Of a stretch of 64,000 nt of DNA, positions 44,153 through 52,597 are shown piece after piece. The notes beneath the pieces are model-generated. The model was not told the DNA's origin. It ran no database searches and was given only the letters and a program-made list of their open reading frames with translations. The stretch's first letter is position 1. Each line of letters opens with the position of its first letter. The stretch spans positions 186,001 to 250,000 of the forward strand of contig CANMVC010000002.1 of the NCBI GenBank assembly GCA_947501325.1, read 5' to 3'. The translations under genes were made by a program, and so were the position numbers. Origin of the DNA: an uncultured Sphingomonadaceae bacterium. Lineage in GTDB: Bacteria; Pseudomonadota; Alphaproteobacteria; Sphingomonadales; Sphingomonadaceae.

Positions 44153-45220
44153 ATGACATTGCCGCATTTAAAACAAGAGCCAGAAGAAAATCGCCGGCCC
44201 GCGAGGAGTTGGCGGAAACGCTGGCGAATTGCGATGTTGTTCGTCGTGCTTTTCTGTCTGATACCGCTGGCTGGCTTATTTCTCTCTTCTAAATCCATCT
44301 TCAACGACAGCAGTGCATCCTCAAAACCCGCTGCCTCGGTTAATCTTGATGACCCCTCTGCCGCTGCTGTCTCTGCATTGCCTGGATTGCCCGACGCTGT
44401 GACCGATATGACCGACGGGCTGAACCCCAATTTAAGCCCCGAAGATGCGATGAAATTGAACAATGCCGTCGCGGATTCAACGGCGAAGATTGTTCCAGCA
44501 CGTCCGTTTATCGTCCCGACCACTGTCGCCTCACAGCTATCTCGCAGCACGGCTATCAATTGCCTGACATCCGCGATCTATTATGAAGCTGCTAGCGAAG
44601 CAGAAAAAGGTCAACGGGCAGTGGCTCAAGTCGTTTTGAACCGCGTCAGGCATCCCGCTTATCCCAACAATATCTGCGGTGTGGTCTTTCAGGGGTCAGA
44701 GCGTTCAACGGGCTGTCAGTTTTCCTTCACCTGCGATGGTTCGCTTGCCCGTAAACCCATAGCTGCCATTTGGAAAAGAGCTCAGAAATTTGCGGTGGAT
44801 GCCCTTTCCGGAACAGTGGAAAAGAGTGTTGGAACGGCCACGCACTATCATACTGTCTGGATCAGACCCTATTGGGCGCCAAGCCTGGATAAAATTAAGA
44901 CCGTAGGATCGCATATTTTTTATCGCTGGTCCGGTTACTGGGGCAAACGACAAGCGTTTTCCCAGCAATATATCGGCGAAGATCTATCAGCAATATCCGC
45001 CGCGGATCGGGAAGGAGACGCTCTGCTGGACTATGATTTGAGCGAACCGGCATCAGAAGAGCAAAACACCTACGCAACAGCAATAGACCCGATCCTCACT
45101 CCAAAATTTGAGGCTGCGCCGAGCGCCACCACGCTACCCGATAAAAGTGGAATCGCAGCAGATGAAAATAAGAGTGCGATCGCGGCTGACAATAATAGAG
45201 GCACTCTGATACTCGACTAA
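44153..45220 (+). CDS. Cell wall hydrolase, SleB family
   Basis: This 355-residue protein has an N-terminal TM anchor (RIAMLFVVLFCLIPLAGLFL), a long Ser/Ala/Asp-rich linker, then a hydrolase_2 (SleB) domain at about residues 130-250. The blocks are AINCLTSAIYYEAASEAEKG with the catalytic Glu, AVAQVVLNRVRHPAYPNNIC, CQFSFTCDG and GTATHYHTVWIRPYWAP. It should cut peptidoglycan (lytic transglycosylase-like) in the periplasm, perhaps to open the wall for the export machine. The C-terminal tail is disordered. The ribosome site is poor. Confidence 0.88.
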   Translation: MTLPHLKQEPEENRRPARSWRKRWRIAMLFVVLFCLIPLAGLFLSSKSIFNDSSASSKPAASVNLDDPSAAAVSALPGLPDAVTDMTDGLNPNLSPEDAMKLNNAVADSTAKIVPARPFIVPTTVASQLSRSTAINCLTSAIYYEAASEAEKGQRAVAQVVLNRVRHPAYPNNICGVVFQGSERSTGCQFSFTCDGSLARKPIAAIWKRAQKFAVDALSGTVEKSVGTATHYHTVWIRPYWAPSLDKIKTVGSHIFYRWSGYWGKRQAFSQQYIGEDLSAISAADREGDALLDYDLSEPASEEQNTYATAIDPILTPKFEAAPSATTLPDKSGIAADENKSAIAADNNRGTLILD

Positions 45221-45276
45221 TATCACCAGATGATAAGGGCAATCTGCGTCAGCCAAATCTCTGGTTGCCCGAAATG

Positions 45277-45292
45277 ACCGTTTTACAACGGT
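45277..45292. repeat. Short perfect hairpin after the SleB gene
   Basis: ACCGTT-TTAC-AACGGT is a 6-base perfect stem, preceded at a distance by GGGCAA/TTGCCC. There is no T-tract, so a terminator function is uncertain. Confidence 0.35.
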
Positions 45293-45381
45293 AGCGCCTT
45301 ATCCCATTCCTTTAAAAACAACCGAAAAACCTAGACTTAACGCCCTTTGATCGATATCTGATTATTTTTTGAGTGAATGCT

Positions 45382-46353
45382 ATGGCCGAAAATACAAAAT
45401 CCGGACTGCTTGCTACTATACGCAGCAACCTCCTACCTGTGTCGGTAGCGTTCGCGTTGTTCATTTTCCTGTTTTTGTTACCGCAATCAGTATTTTATCG
45501 AGGACTAATCTCTATCCTGGCGGAGTGGCAATTTTCATGGTTTGGCAGCTATCTGCCAATATTGACTGTTATCTTGCCCGTTTTGCTACTCACTCTACTG
45601 TTAATGTTGATCCTGTGGTTAGTATTTCGTTTGCGGGATAAAGATAATACGGATGAACCGGAATTATCCTTAGCGGAGCAAGCCAAAATTGCGCTGAGCA
45701 AAACGCGGTTGGCAATGCTCAGCTTTTTTGCTCTCGCCGCGTTTTCGTTCGTTGCCGTCATCGTCACTTTGACTTTGATGATGACCCTGCCTGACGAAAG
45801 CGGAAAAAGTCAGAAAATTGACGTTGGAACTGTTCCATTTGTAGAGCCCAAAGAGGGTAGGGCAGAGCTCAACGGTACTCTGGATTGGCAAAAGCTCGCA
45901 ACCATCAAGCGCAATTTGGTTTTCGCAAAACAACGCACCTATTTCATACCGATTGTTAGTCAAATAGCGGACCGAAAATCCACCCGATATTTTGTGCAAG
46001 TGTTTAGGCCTGAATTCGTTCTCCCACGAAACCAGATGCCTGGCCGCGCGCCGGAACGCCAACATCTTCTTGAAGAAGGTCTCATCACTCCCACCAAGGA
46101 TGGGCCAGGCGGATCAGTCAATGGTGTACTACGCCAAGATGGTTTACCGGACGAAATAGTCTTACTCTATGAAAAAGCTGGCTTGAACGTTCATCCCGAT
46201 CACTATGTCCTCTATCGCAGCACATCTGATATGCGCTGGCCATATTGGGGTGCCGCTTGGGCATTTCTATTGTTCGGTATTTGCGCTCTTTTGATAGGCC
46301 TATTTCAGAAACGGCAACATCAGCGTTTGAAAAATGGCATCGAAGGTTCTTAA
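45382..46353 (+). CDS. Four-TM membrane protein of unknown function
   Basis: This 323-residue protein is not recognised. TM helices are at about 17-36, 55-80, 107-133 and near the C-terminus (AAWAFLLFGICALLIGLFQK). A soluble region of about 140 residues lies between the third and the last, on the outside by the positive-inside rule. That region contains DWQKLATIKRNLVFAKQRTY and a strand-rich part. It is on the plus strand between the SleB-type hydrolase and a retropepsin-like protease. ATG 45382 is preferred; GTG 45373 is possible. Confidence 0.7.
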   Translation: MAENTKSGLLATIRSNLLPVSVAFALFIFLFLLPQSVFYRGLISILAEWQFSWFGSYLPILTVILPVLLLTLLLMLILWLVFRLRDKDNTDEPELSLAEQAKIALSKTRLAMLSFFALAAFSFVAVIVTLTLMMTLPDESGKSQKIDVGTVPFVEPKEGRAELNGTLDWQKLATIKRNLVFAKQRTYFIPIVSQIADRKSTRYFVQVFRPEFVLPRNQMPGRAPERQHLLEEGLITPTKDGPGGSVNGVLRQDGLPDEIVLLYEKAGLNVHPDHYVLYRSTSDMRWPYWGAAWAFLLFGICALLIGLFQKRQHQRLKNGIEGS

Positions 46354-46422
46354 TAGATATTAATTCGACGTTTACCCTTTTGCTGAAGGGTTCCCCAATA
46401 GCAGTTGCGCTAACGCGAAATT

Positions 46423-46944
46423 ATGTTCTCGCAACCTCTCAGCATGCTTTTAAGCAGTTTGACGCTTTTTGGAGCTTTGTTGGCTGCCATTCAGGTATCT
46501 ATTTTTTCAACAATACCGCCAGCTTCAGCCTTGACCGCATCGATAGAGTCAAGCGCTCAACAAGTTGAAAATGGCCGCATGGCTGGCAAGCAGATGATTA
46601 ATCGCGCCAAAGATGGTTTATTCTATGTCAATGGCAGCATTAATGGCACTTCGATCAAATTTGCGGTTGATACGGGTGCATCTGTAATAGTTCTTAACTC
46701 GAGCGATGCGGAACGCATCGGCTTGGTGTCCAAGCAGACGTCAACCCATCGCATCCGGACTGCGGCGGGCTATAGCGCAATGAAATGGTCTAAAGCCGAT
46801 AATCTTATGATTGCCGGAAAGAAACTCGGTACGTTGGATGTAGCAGTTATGGACGGTGGCCCAACTGTCTCACTACTCGGGTTGAATGCGTTATCGCGTC
46901 TCCAAAGAGTAACGCTCACACAGGACCAGCTAATCATTGAATAA
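46423..46944 (+). CDS. Retropepsin-like aspartic protease (clan AA)
   Basis: This 173-residue exported or anchored protein has an N-terminal hydrophobic segment (MLLSSLTLFGALLAAIQVSIF). A single aspartic protease lobe carries the active-site triad FAVDTGASVIVLNSSDAERIG and the hydrophobic-hydrophobic-Gly block VSLLGLNALSRL. It belongs to the TIGR02281-type clan AA family, which should act as a homodimer in the periplasm. The substrate is unknown. It is a neighbour of a PEP-CTERM protein (convergent, 17-base gap) and has a paralogue at 58610. Confidence 0.85.
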   Translation: MFSQPLSMLLSSLTLFGALLAAIQVSIFSTIPPASALTASIESSAQQVENGRMAGKQMINRAKDGLFYVNGSINGTSIKFAVDTGASVIVLNSSDAERIGLVSKQTSTHRIRTAAGYSAMKWSKADNLMIAGKKLGTLDVAVMDGGPTVSLLGLNALSRLQRVTLTQDQLIIE

Positions 46945-46961
46945 GTTGGTGACCAATATCG

Positions 46962-47663
46962 TTAGATATTGCTAGCCGAAAACTTCTTTTGCTGACGCCA
47001 GCGCAAGGCCGATCCAATCATTCCAAAACCGAAGATGAACATAGCCCAGGTCATGGGCTCTGGAACCGGGGAAATTATCGGTGGATCTGTGACCGGGGGG
47101 GTAACCACGGGTGGCTCAACAACAGGGGGGTCAACGACAGGATCGGGATTGTTCAAAGTTCCCGGAGTTCCACCGCCTCCGCCGATTCCGCCTGGATTAC
47201 CAGGGCTGCGAGGATTATTTCCCGGATTAACGCCACCGCCCCCAGGGCCAGGATTCAATATACCACCAGGCACTGTTTGCGCTTCCGCTAATTCCGCTGG
47301 CAATTCACCAAATTCAGGTACGACTGCTGTAGGCGTATTGCCACCGATAATCTGTTGTGCAACATCTCTGGGATCAGACGGTATAAAACGCGATCTAAGC
47401 CTGCGCTCTGGCGTGCCAGCGCCAAATCCCAACAATCGATTAAGCAAAGCATCTGCACCACCAATAGTCAGATAGGTCACCGGCAACTTCTCTGGAACTG
47501 CAGTGAATACAAAGGGCGTTTCTGTTTCGGGCACCCACATTGCACGATCATTATAAGGGAATAGCGACGCCACGCCGATAGCAGAGCCGAATATTATAAT
47601 TGCGGCGCGGCGACGGCGATTAGCTGAAGCTATTAATCCGTTGAGACTATCGGACAAATTCAA
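46962..47663 (-). CDS. PEPxxWA-CTERM protein with N-terminal membrane anchor and Gly/Pro-rich stalk
   Basis: This 233-residue protein starts with a short cytoplasmic part ending RRRR and a TM segment (AAIIIFGSAIGVASLF), not a standard cleavable signal. A small soluble region is followed by a Gly/Pro-rich stretch (PGGILNPGPGGGGVNPG) and repeated PPVVEPPVVTPPVTDPP. The sorting tail is VPEPMTWAMFIFGFGMIGSA with a basic end. It is a probable XrtV substrate. No ATG is present near the start: TTG 47663 is one base from an AGGGA, while TTG 47657 has the better seven-base spacing. Confidence 0.8.
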   Translation of the reverse strand: MNLSDSLNGLIASANRRRRAAIIIFGSAIGVASLFPYNDRAMWVPETETPFVFTAVPEKLPVTYLTIGGADALLNRLLGFGAGTPERRLRSRFIPSDPRDVAQQIIGGNTPTAVVPEFGELPAELAEAQTVPGGILNPGPGGGGVNPGNNPRSPGNPGGIGGGGGTPGTLNNPDPVVDPPVVEPPVVTPPVTDPPIISPVPEPMTWAMFIFGFGMIGSALRWRQQKKFSASNI

Positions 47664-48039
47664 TTCCCTGATTTAGCATGCCATTGCGGCTTATTGATCG
47701 TTAACAAGCCTTTAACTAGTAGATTTTTCGAATTTTGCAACGCCGTTTACCAATATCGGTCATGTTGAATGTACATTCATGTAAATTTATAATTCCGCGA
47801 CTGCCTGCTTGGCCGTAATCTCATTCAGCACTGCTATTTTATCCACCAAGTCTTGCATTATTGCGGGATTGAAGAAGATCCTTATCGCCTGACACGCTCT
47901 TGGCATAAGATTTTTAGCTTCGCCCAATATGATCGGGCGGCGTTCAAGGGTAAAATTGTCAGAATTATGTTTCAAAACTTTCAATATATTAACGATTGGG
48001 AAACCAATTTCAGCGCAAACTTACCATCGGAGGCCCGAT
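47664..48039. other. 376-base intergenic region upstream of the PEP-CTERM gene
   Basis: No supported gene. The minus-strand ORF 47787..47984 has no ribosome site. Part of it (ILGEAKNL) looks like translation of a degenerate copy of a common intergenic repeat, around 47905-47935. The region separates divergent genes, so promoters on both strands are expected. Confidence 0.5.
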
Positions 48040-48324
48040 ATGCACGCAAGAAAAATCCGCGACGACGATTCTTTCATTTCGAAGGGCGATCAGAAAAATG
48101 CTTTGGAAAAGAGCCAAACTGCATCGGCCACTTCACCGACTGCAAGCTATGTTCCTTCTCCAGCGAGGCGGTTGCAGCAACAGCTGGAAGATCAGTTTCA
48201 GAGCACGGCCGCCGTCAAGCCGGCCGATAAATATAGTGGCCTTGTAAGTGTCTCAATAATCGTCGGCAGCTCTTTACTCCTGTGGTTAGGAATGATCGCA
48301 TTAGCGATGTTCATTTATAGGTAG
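48040..48324 (+). CDS. Small tail-anchored membrane protein, unknown function
   Basis: This 94-residue protein starts at ATG 48040 with a good ribosome site (CGGAGG, six bases before). The N-terminal two thirds are polar and probably disordered (DDDSFISKGDQKNALEKSQ, then a possible helix ARRLQQQLEDQF). The end is a single TM (VSVSIIVGSSLLLWLGMIAL) with a very short tail. I do not recognise it. The ORF-track ORF from 47929 is too long. It lies upstream of the initiating glycosyltransferase on the same strand, with a 418-base gap. Confidence 0.65.
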   Translation: MHARKIRDDDSFISKGDQKNALEKSQTASATSPTASYVPSPARRLQQQLEDQFQSTAAVKPADKYSGLVSVSIIVGSSLLLWLGMIALAMFIYR

Positions 48325-48742
48325 AAGGCTATATCTGAGCGGCATCATTGCCTGCCCAGTTCTCCTATAAAATCGACATATTATCAGCAGCTTGTAATGC
48401 AATAGCCTCGGTATGATCTAAATAGATCCACTGTTCATCAGCCAAGGTTTAGAGAAGAGGCAGATATTGCTCTCCTTCATCATACTTCCAATACGGAAGA
48501 ACTGTCCCAAATCGGGATACAGACGCTGGCAATTCTCCATATTTCTTACCAATCATGCCCGACAGCGCGGTGTTTTGGTCGCTTTGGCAGCGATAACTCG
48601 GTTTACCTCTATATATAAACACAGTTTATCAACTTGTTATGGGATTCAGGTTAACAAAATATAAGTTTGTGGCCTTCTCGTTTGTTTTGTTCTATTTGAC
48701 AAATCGGGTTGCACAAACATGTGTAGATAAGTGGTGCGGTAG
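48325..48742. other. 418-base leader/intergenic region before the initiating transferase
   Basis: No supported gene; ORF 48467..48664 (65 residues) lacks a ribosome site. A TTGACA at 48696-48701 is a possible -35 element, but no -10 sits at ideal spacing before TTG 48743. A long leader or regulatory sequence for EPS initiation is possible. Confidence 0.45.
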
Positions 48743-50134
48743 TTGGACGAGAGTTACCCTTTTTCAGGACAGCAATTAGATGGCGGGACAACGGGACGTT
48801 GGTCCCTTAAGTCTGTTCGCCTTAGCCTATATTTCCTTCTTCAATTTCTCGATGTTGTTGCGATTGTAGTAGGCTTTTTCCTGGCGAGCTTTTTACGAGA
48901 AGAAAAATGGCTGTCGCCACAGGGCTATCATATCGTTCTGTTGGTAGTTCCTATTTTTGTGATGTTTGCCTTCACAAGAGACTCCTATTCTATTGCGTCA
49001 TTGAGAAGCCTCTCCGAAAGTGTTCGAAGACCATTCTCCGCTTTATTTGCGACGGCACTTGTCGTGATGATGTTTACATTCTTCTCTCAAACAGGCACCG
49101 ACATCTCAAGGCTCGCTTTTGTTTTTGCGTTTGCCGCGAGCGCAGCTTTGCTTGCCGTTGGTCGACTAATTATCAATCAGATAGTGTGGCAAAAACTCCG
49201 CGGAATTGTGATCGATCAGCTACTGATAATCGATGGCGTACCTCCCATAGCGTTTGAGAGGGGCGTGTATTGCTTTGATGCAAAAGCTGAAAATCTATAC
49301 CCAGATCCGATGGATCCACACATGCTCTCGAAGCTCTCAAAAGTCGTAAAGGGTTATGATCGCATCATAGTCGCATGTACGCGAGAGCGCAGATCAGACT
49401 GGGCGCTGTTTCTCAAAGGTTCTGATGTCACCGGCGAATTGCTCGTAAGCGGAACCAATAACATTGGTGCGATCGGCCTCGGGGATTTCGACGGAAATGA
49501 TACATTGGTTGTTTCCAGGGGTACTTTAAGCCTGGTCAATCGACTAAAAAAACGGGCGTTTGACCTCGCCATCACCATACCGCTCATCATCTTTCTGGCG
49601 CCGCTATTAGTGATTGTCGGAATCGCGATAAAATTGGATAGTCCTGGACCGATTTTATTTCGCCAACCACGGGTCGGGAAGGGGAACCGTATCTTCAACA
49701 TCTACAAGTTTCGTAGCATGCAAGATGATAGTGGGGACAAAAACGGCGATCAATCCACCCAAGTGAACGATCAAAGAATTACCCGCATCGGGAATTTTAT
49801 TCGCAAGACCAGCATCGACGAATTACCGCAACTTCTCAATGTATTGCGGAATGAAATGAGTGTTGTGGGTCCCCGCCCTCATGCGCTGGGTTCTCTCGCA
49901 GGCGACAAGCTTTTTTGGGAAATCAACCAGCGCTATTGGCTGCGACATGCGCTGAAACCCGGAATAACCGGCCTGGCGCAAATCAGAGGCTTTCGCGGCG
50001 CTACCGACCGTCAGGAAGACCTTGAAGCGAGGCTCCAATCCGACTTGGAATATTTAGAAGGATGGCGGATGTGGCGAGATGTGACGATCTTGTTCGGCAC
50101 CGCGAAGGTCTTGATCCATCCTAATGCTTACTAA
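48743..50134 (+). CDS. Undecaprenyl-phosphate sugar phosphotransferase (WbaP/ExoY type)
   Basis: This is the initiating enzyme of the Wzx/Wzy pathway. It transfers a sugar-1-phosphate to undecaprenyl phosphate at the inner membrane. The N-terminal half has about four TM helices. The C-terminal catalytic domain is standard: KRAFDLAITIPLIIFLAPLL, DSPGPILFRQPRVGKGNRIF, YKFRSMQDD, RKTSIDELPQLLNVLRNEMS, VGPRPHA. It has 463 residues from TTG 48743. A start nearer the first TM is also possible. It is on its own on the plus strand, away from the rest of the assembly genes. Confidence 0.92.
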   Translation: MDESYPFSGQQLDGGTTGRWSLKSVRLSLYFLLQFLDVVAIVVGFFLASFLREEKWLSPQGYHIVLLVVPIFVMFAFTRDSYSIASLRSLSESVRRPFSALFATALVVMMFTFFSQTGTDISRLAFVFAFAASAALLAVGRLIINQIVWQKLRGIVIDQLLIIDGVPPIAFERGVYCFDAKAENLYPDPMDPHMLSKLSKVVKGYDRIIVACTRERRSDWALFLKGSDVTGELLVSGTNNIGAIGLGDFDGNDTLVVSRGTLSLVNRLKKRAFDLAITIPLIIFLAPLLVIVGIAIKLDSPGPILFRQPRVGKGNRIFNIYKFRSMQDDSGDKNGDQSTQVNDQRITRIGNFIRKTSIDELPQLLNVLRNEMSVVGPRPHALGSLAGDKLFWEINQRYWLRHALKPGITGLAQIRGFRGATDRQEDLEARLQSDLEYLEGWRMWRDVTILFGTAKVLIHPNAY

Positions 50135-50222
50135 CTAACGGTTCCAATAAGTACCGGGTGAGATGCGTCGATTAAGACTTGCGTCCGCCAGACCCTCTAT
50201 GTAATGCCGCGCTTCATATTGA

Positions 50223-50312
50223 GGTGCGGTGGCAGAGTGGTCGATTGCTCCAGTCTTGAAAACTGGCGGGCCAGCAATGGTCCCGAGGGTTCGAATCCCT
50301 CCCGCACCTCCA
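50223..50312 (+). tRNA. tRNA-Ser (anticodon UGA)
   Basis: The acceptor stem is GGTGCGG/CCGCACC with discriminator T and an encoded CCA. The anticodon arm is CCAGT-CTTGAAA-ACTGG (anticodon TGA at 50257-50259). There is a long variable arm as in class II tRNAs and a T arm GAGGG-TTCGAAT-CCCTC. The length of 90 bases is usual for tRNA-Ser. There is no integrase or att-like repeat beside it. Confidence 0.97.
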
Positions 50313-50496
50313 CCACCTTTTTCTCCGCTATAACAGAGAGCCCAACTGTATTATCGCAGGCGGCAACCAATTTATAAATTATATCATAGCTGTCCGACCC
50401 ACGGATTATCAGGTGAATAGTTTCCGATCTGAGATATTTAGGGATTCCCCTTCGGGAAACTTTGTGCGACAACATATTGCAGAAGGGAAGTTTTTC

Positions 50497-51537
50497 ATGC
50501 GTTTCACCACCGCGATTGCATTTAGCGCACTGGCATTTCTGACATTACCATCCAGCCTTGGCAATAACAGCGCAACAGCTCAGTCGGCGACTGGTTTCAA
50601 CGCATATATGCAGGAAGTCGCGAATAAGGCTTTGCAGCAAGGCGTTAGCCAAAGAACATTGGATCGTGTTTTACCAAGCCTGACTTACAACCCTCGCGTC
50701 ATTCAACTGGATCAAGCTCAGCCTGGTGGTCGGCCGAATAGTGCTATTCCGCCCTTTGCACCTTATAAACGTCGTCACGTCGATGCAGCGCGTATAAATG
50801 GCGGCAAAGCCAAATATCGCCAACTTATCTCCAAACTCGCTGAGGTAGAGCGAGAAACTGGTGTTCCGGGGCCGATGATTATGGCGATTTATGGCCATGA
50901 GACAAATTACGGGCGAATTACCGGCAATTTCGATATTCCAAGGGCGCTTGCTACTTTAGCCTATGAAGGTCGGCGACGGTCCCTTTTTGAGGCGGAGTTT
51001 TTGGCTGTCTTAAAGATGATAGACGGCGGTGTTCCTCAATCTGCTATGAAAGGCAGCTGGGCAGGGGCCATGGGGAAACCGCAATTCCTGCCGTCTGTAT
51101 ATCTAAAGCTTGCCAAAGACGGCAGTGGCGATGGCTATGCCGACATTTGGAACAGCGAATATGATGCTGTTGCCTCTATCGCCAATTATTTCGTCAACGC
51201 TGGATGGCGGCGAGACGAGCCATGGGGCATCGCAGTACGCGTTCCGGCTTCTCTCAACCGGTCGGCTATTGCCAATAAAACCAAAGCCGTTCGGTGTCCG
51301 CGCGTTCATGAGCGTCACAGTCAATGGAAAACTATGGCGGAATGGCGCGCGTTGGGTGTAGCGCCAGTGACCGGGCGTCAACTTGATAATGAGACTTTGG
51401 CAACGCTGCTTGAACCGGATGGGCCGGGACAGACCGCATATTTACTAACCGGCAATTATCGTGTGATATTAGACTATAATTGTTCAAATTTTTATGCGTT
51501 ATCAGTGGGGCTATTGGCAGATGAAATTCGCAGTTAG
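50497..51537 (+). CDS. Lytic murein transglycosylase, MltB type
   Basis: This 346-residue exported protein cleaves glycan strands to 1,6-anhydro products. It has a signal peptide (FTTAIAFSALAFLTLPSSLG...). The SLT_2 domain has the catalytic Glu in MIMAIYGHETNYGRITGNFD, plus GSWAGAMGKPQFLPSVY and DIWNSEYDAVASIANYF. The end (GLLADEIRS) matches the family's peptidoglycan-binding tail. ATG 50497 follows AGAAGGGAAG. The ORF-track start at 50413 is too early. It overlaps rlpA by 17 bases. Confidence 0.92.
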   Translation: MRFTTAIAFSALAFLTLPSSLGNNSATAQSATGFNAYMQEVANKALQQGVSQRTLDRVLPSLTYNPRVIQLDQAQPGGRPNSAIPPFAPYKRRHVDAARINGGKAKYRQLISKLAEVERETGVPGPMIMAIYGHETNYGRITGNFDIPRALATLAYEGRRRSLFEAEFLAVLKMIDGGVPQSAMKGSWAGAMGKPQFLPSVYLKLAKDGSGDGYADIWNSEYDAVASIANYFVNAGWRRDEPWGIAVRVPASLNRSAIANKTKAVRCPRVHERHSQWKTMAEWRALGVAPVTGRQLDNETLATLLEPDGPGQTAYLLTGNYRVILDYNCSNFYALSVGLLADEIRS

Positions 51538-52555
51538 GCTTTTTCAAGTTGGCGTAGTTACCGCGGTTCTTACGAGTTGTGGGACTATTGACGGGGTTAA
51601 TGACAATGCGGATAGCCGTGTATCGCGGATACCTGCTCCCAGCACTGCTGGGGTGGCTGACTTTCCGGTCAAGATCGGGAATCCTTACAAGATCGGCGGA
51701 AAAACCTATACACCTCAAGACGTTGCGAGCTATGATGAGGTGGGCTACGCGAGTTGGTACGGGCAGGAACTCGCAGGCAATGCTACGGCAAATGGCGAAA
51801 CTTTCAACCCCGACGGCATAAGTGCAGCCCATAAAACGCTACCTTTGCCGAGCTATGTCGAGGTTACCGCTTTGGACACCGGAAAAACCATCCTTGTCCG
51901 GGTAAATGACCGCGGTCCCTTTGCGAACGATCGGTTGATTGATCTATCACATGGTGCTGCCAAACAGTTGGGCATAGATAGCCAAGGCGTTGCCGGAGTG
52001 CGTGTCCGGAAGGTAAATCCCAATGAACAAGAACGGGTAGTCCTTCGCAACGGCGGATCTGCGACCCAGCGCATTGACACACCAGATTCATTGCTGACCA
52101 TCTTGCGCAAAAACCTTGCAAAACTGCCCACAGCAAAGGTTACGGTCCCGCAAGCATCTGCATCCGCAGCGACACCGCCCGTAAACAATAGCGGCGTCGG
52201 AGCATCCTATGTTCCGACATCAGCAAGCGCGCCAGCACCATCATCCACTCATGATAGAGACGGCAAGTTCATCGTCGAACGGGCAGGAAGCGCGCCTGCT
52301 TCGCCCCGAAAAGCGCCGCAGACTAATAAAACCATCAAATCAGGCGCCTATGTCGTGCAGGTTGCGGCCTTCTCGAGTAAAAGCCGGGCCGATGCGATGG
52401 CGCGCAAAATTGGCGCTAAAGTCATGTCCGATGCGACCCGCAACATATGGAGGGTGCGCTATGGGCCCTATGCTAGTGAAACAGATGCAAAAGCGGGACT
52501 CGCGCAGGCGAAAAAGCGCGGCTATAACGACGCGAGAATCCTGCGCTCAAATTGA
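51521..52555 (+). CDS. rlpA: RlpA septal lytic transglycosylase with SPOR domain
   Basis: This 344-residue outer-membrane lipoprotein (lipobox LTSC, Cys20) acts on denuded glycan at the septum. The double-psi beta-barrel domain is seen as GYASWYGQELAGNATANGE, ISAAHKTLPLPSYVEVTAL and VRVNDRGPFANDRLIDLSHGA with the catalytic Asp/Glu region. An Ala/Pro/Ser-rich linker leads to a SPOR domain (GAYVVQVAAFSSKSRADAMA). ATG 51521 is preferred over 51494 because it begins a normal lipoprotein signal. It is coupled to the lytic transglycosylase upstream and the carboxypeptidase downstream. Confidence 0.94.
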   Translation: MKFAVRLFQVGVVTAVLTSCGTIDGVNDNADSRVSRIPAPSTAGVADFPVKIGNPYKIGGKTYTPQDVASYDEVGYASWYGQELAGNATANGETFNPDGISAAHKTLPLPSYVEVTALDTGKTILVRVNDRGPFANDRLIDLSHGAAKQLGIDSQGVAGVRVRKVNPNEQERVVLRNGGSATQRIDTPDSLLTILRKNLAKLPTAKVTVPQASASAATPPVNNSGVGASYVPTSASAPAPSSTHDRDGKFIVERAGSAPASPRKAPQTNKTIKSGAYVVQVAAFSSKSRADAMARKIGAKVMSDATRNIWRVRYGPYASETDAKAGLAQAKKRGYNDARILRSN

Positions 52556-52597
52556 TCCGGTGCGGGGTGCCACTTCTGATTTGAAACCGGGATATTA

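Noticed and set aside
47787-47984. 65-residue minus-strand ORF with ILGEAKNL
   Set aside because: Likely translation of a degenerate intergenic repeat. No ribosome site.
50223-50312. tRNA-Ser as an integration site
   Set aside because: No integrase, no direct repeat of the 3' end, and housekeeping genes follow.
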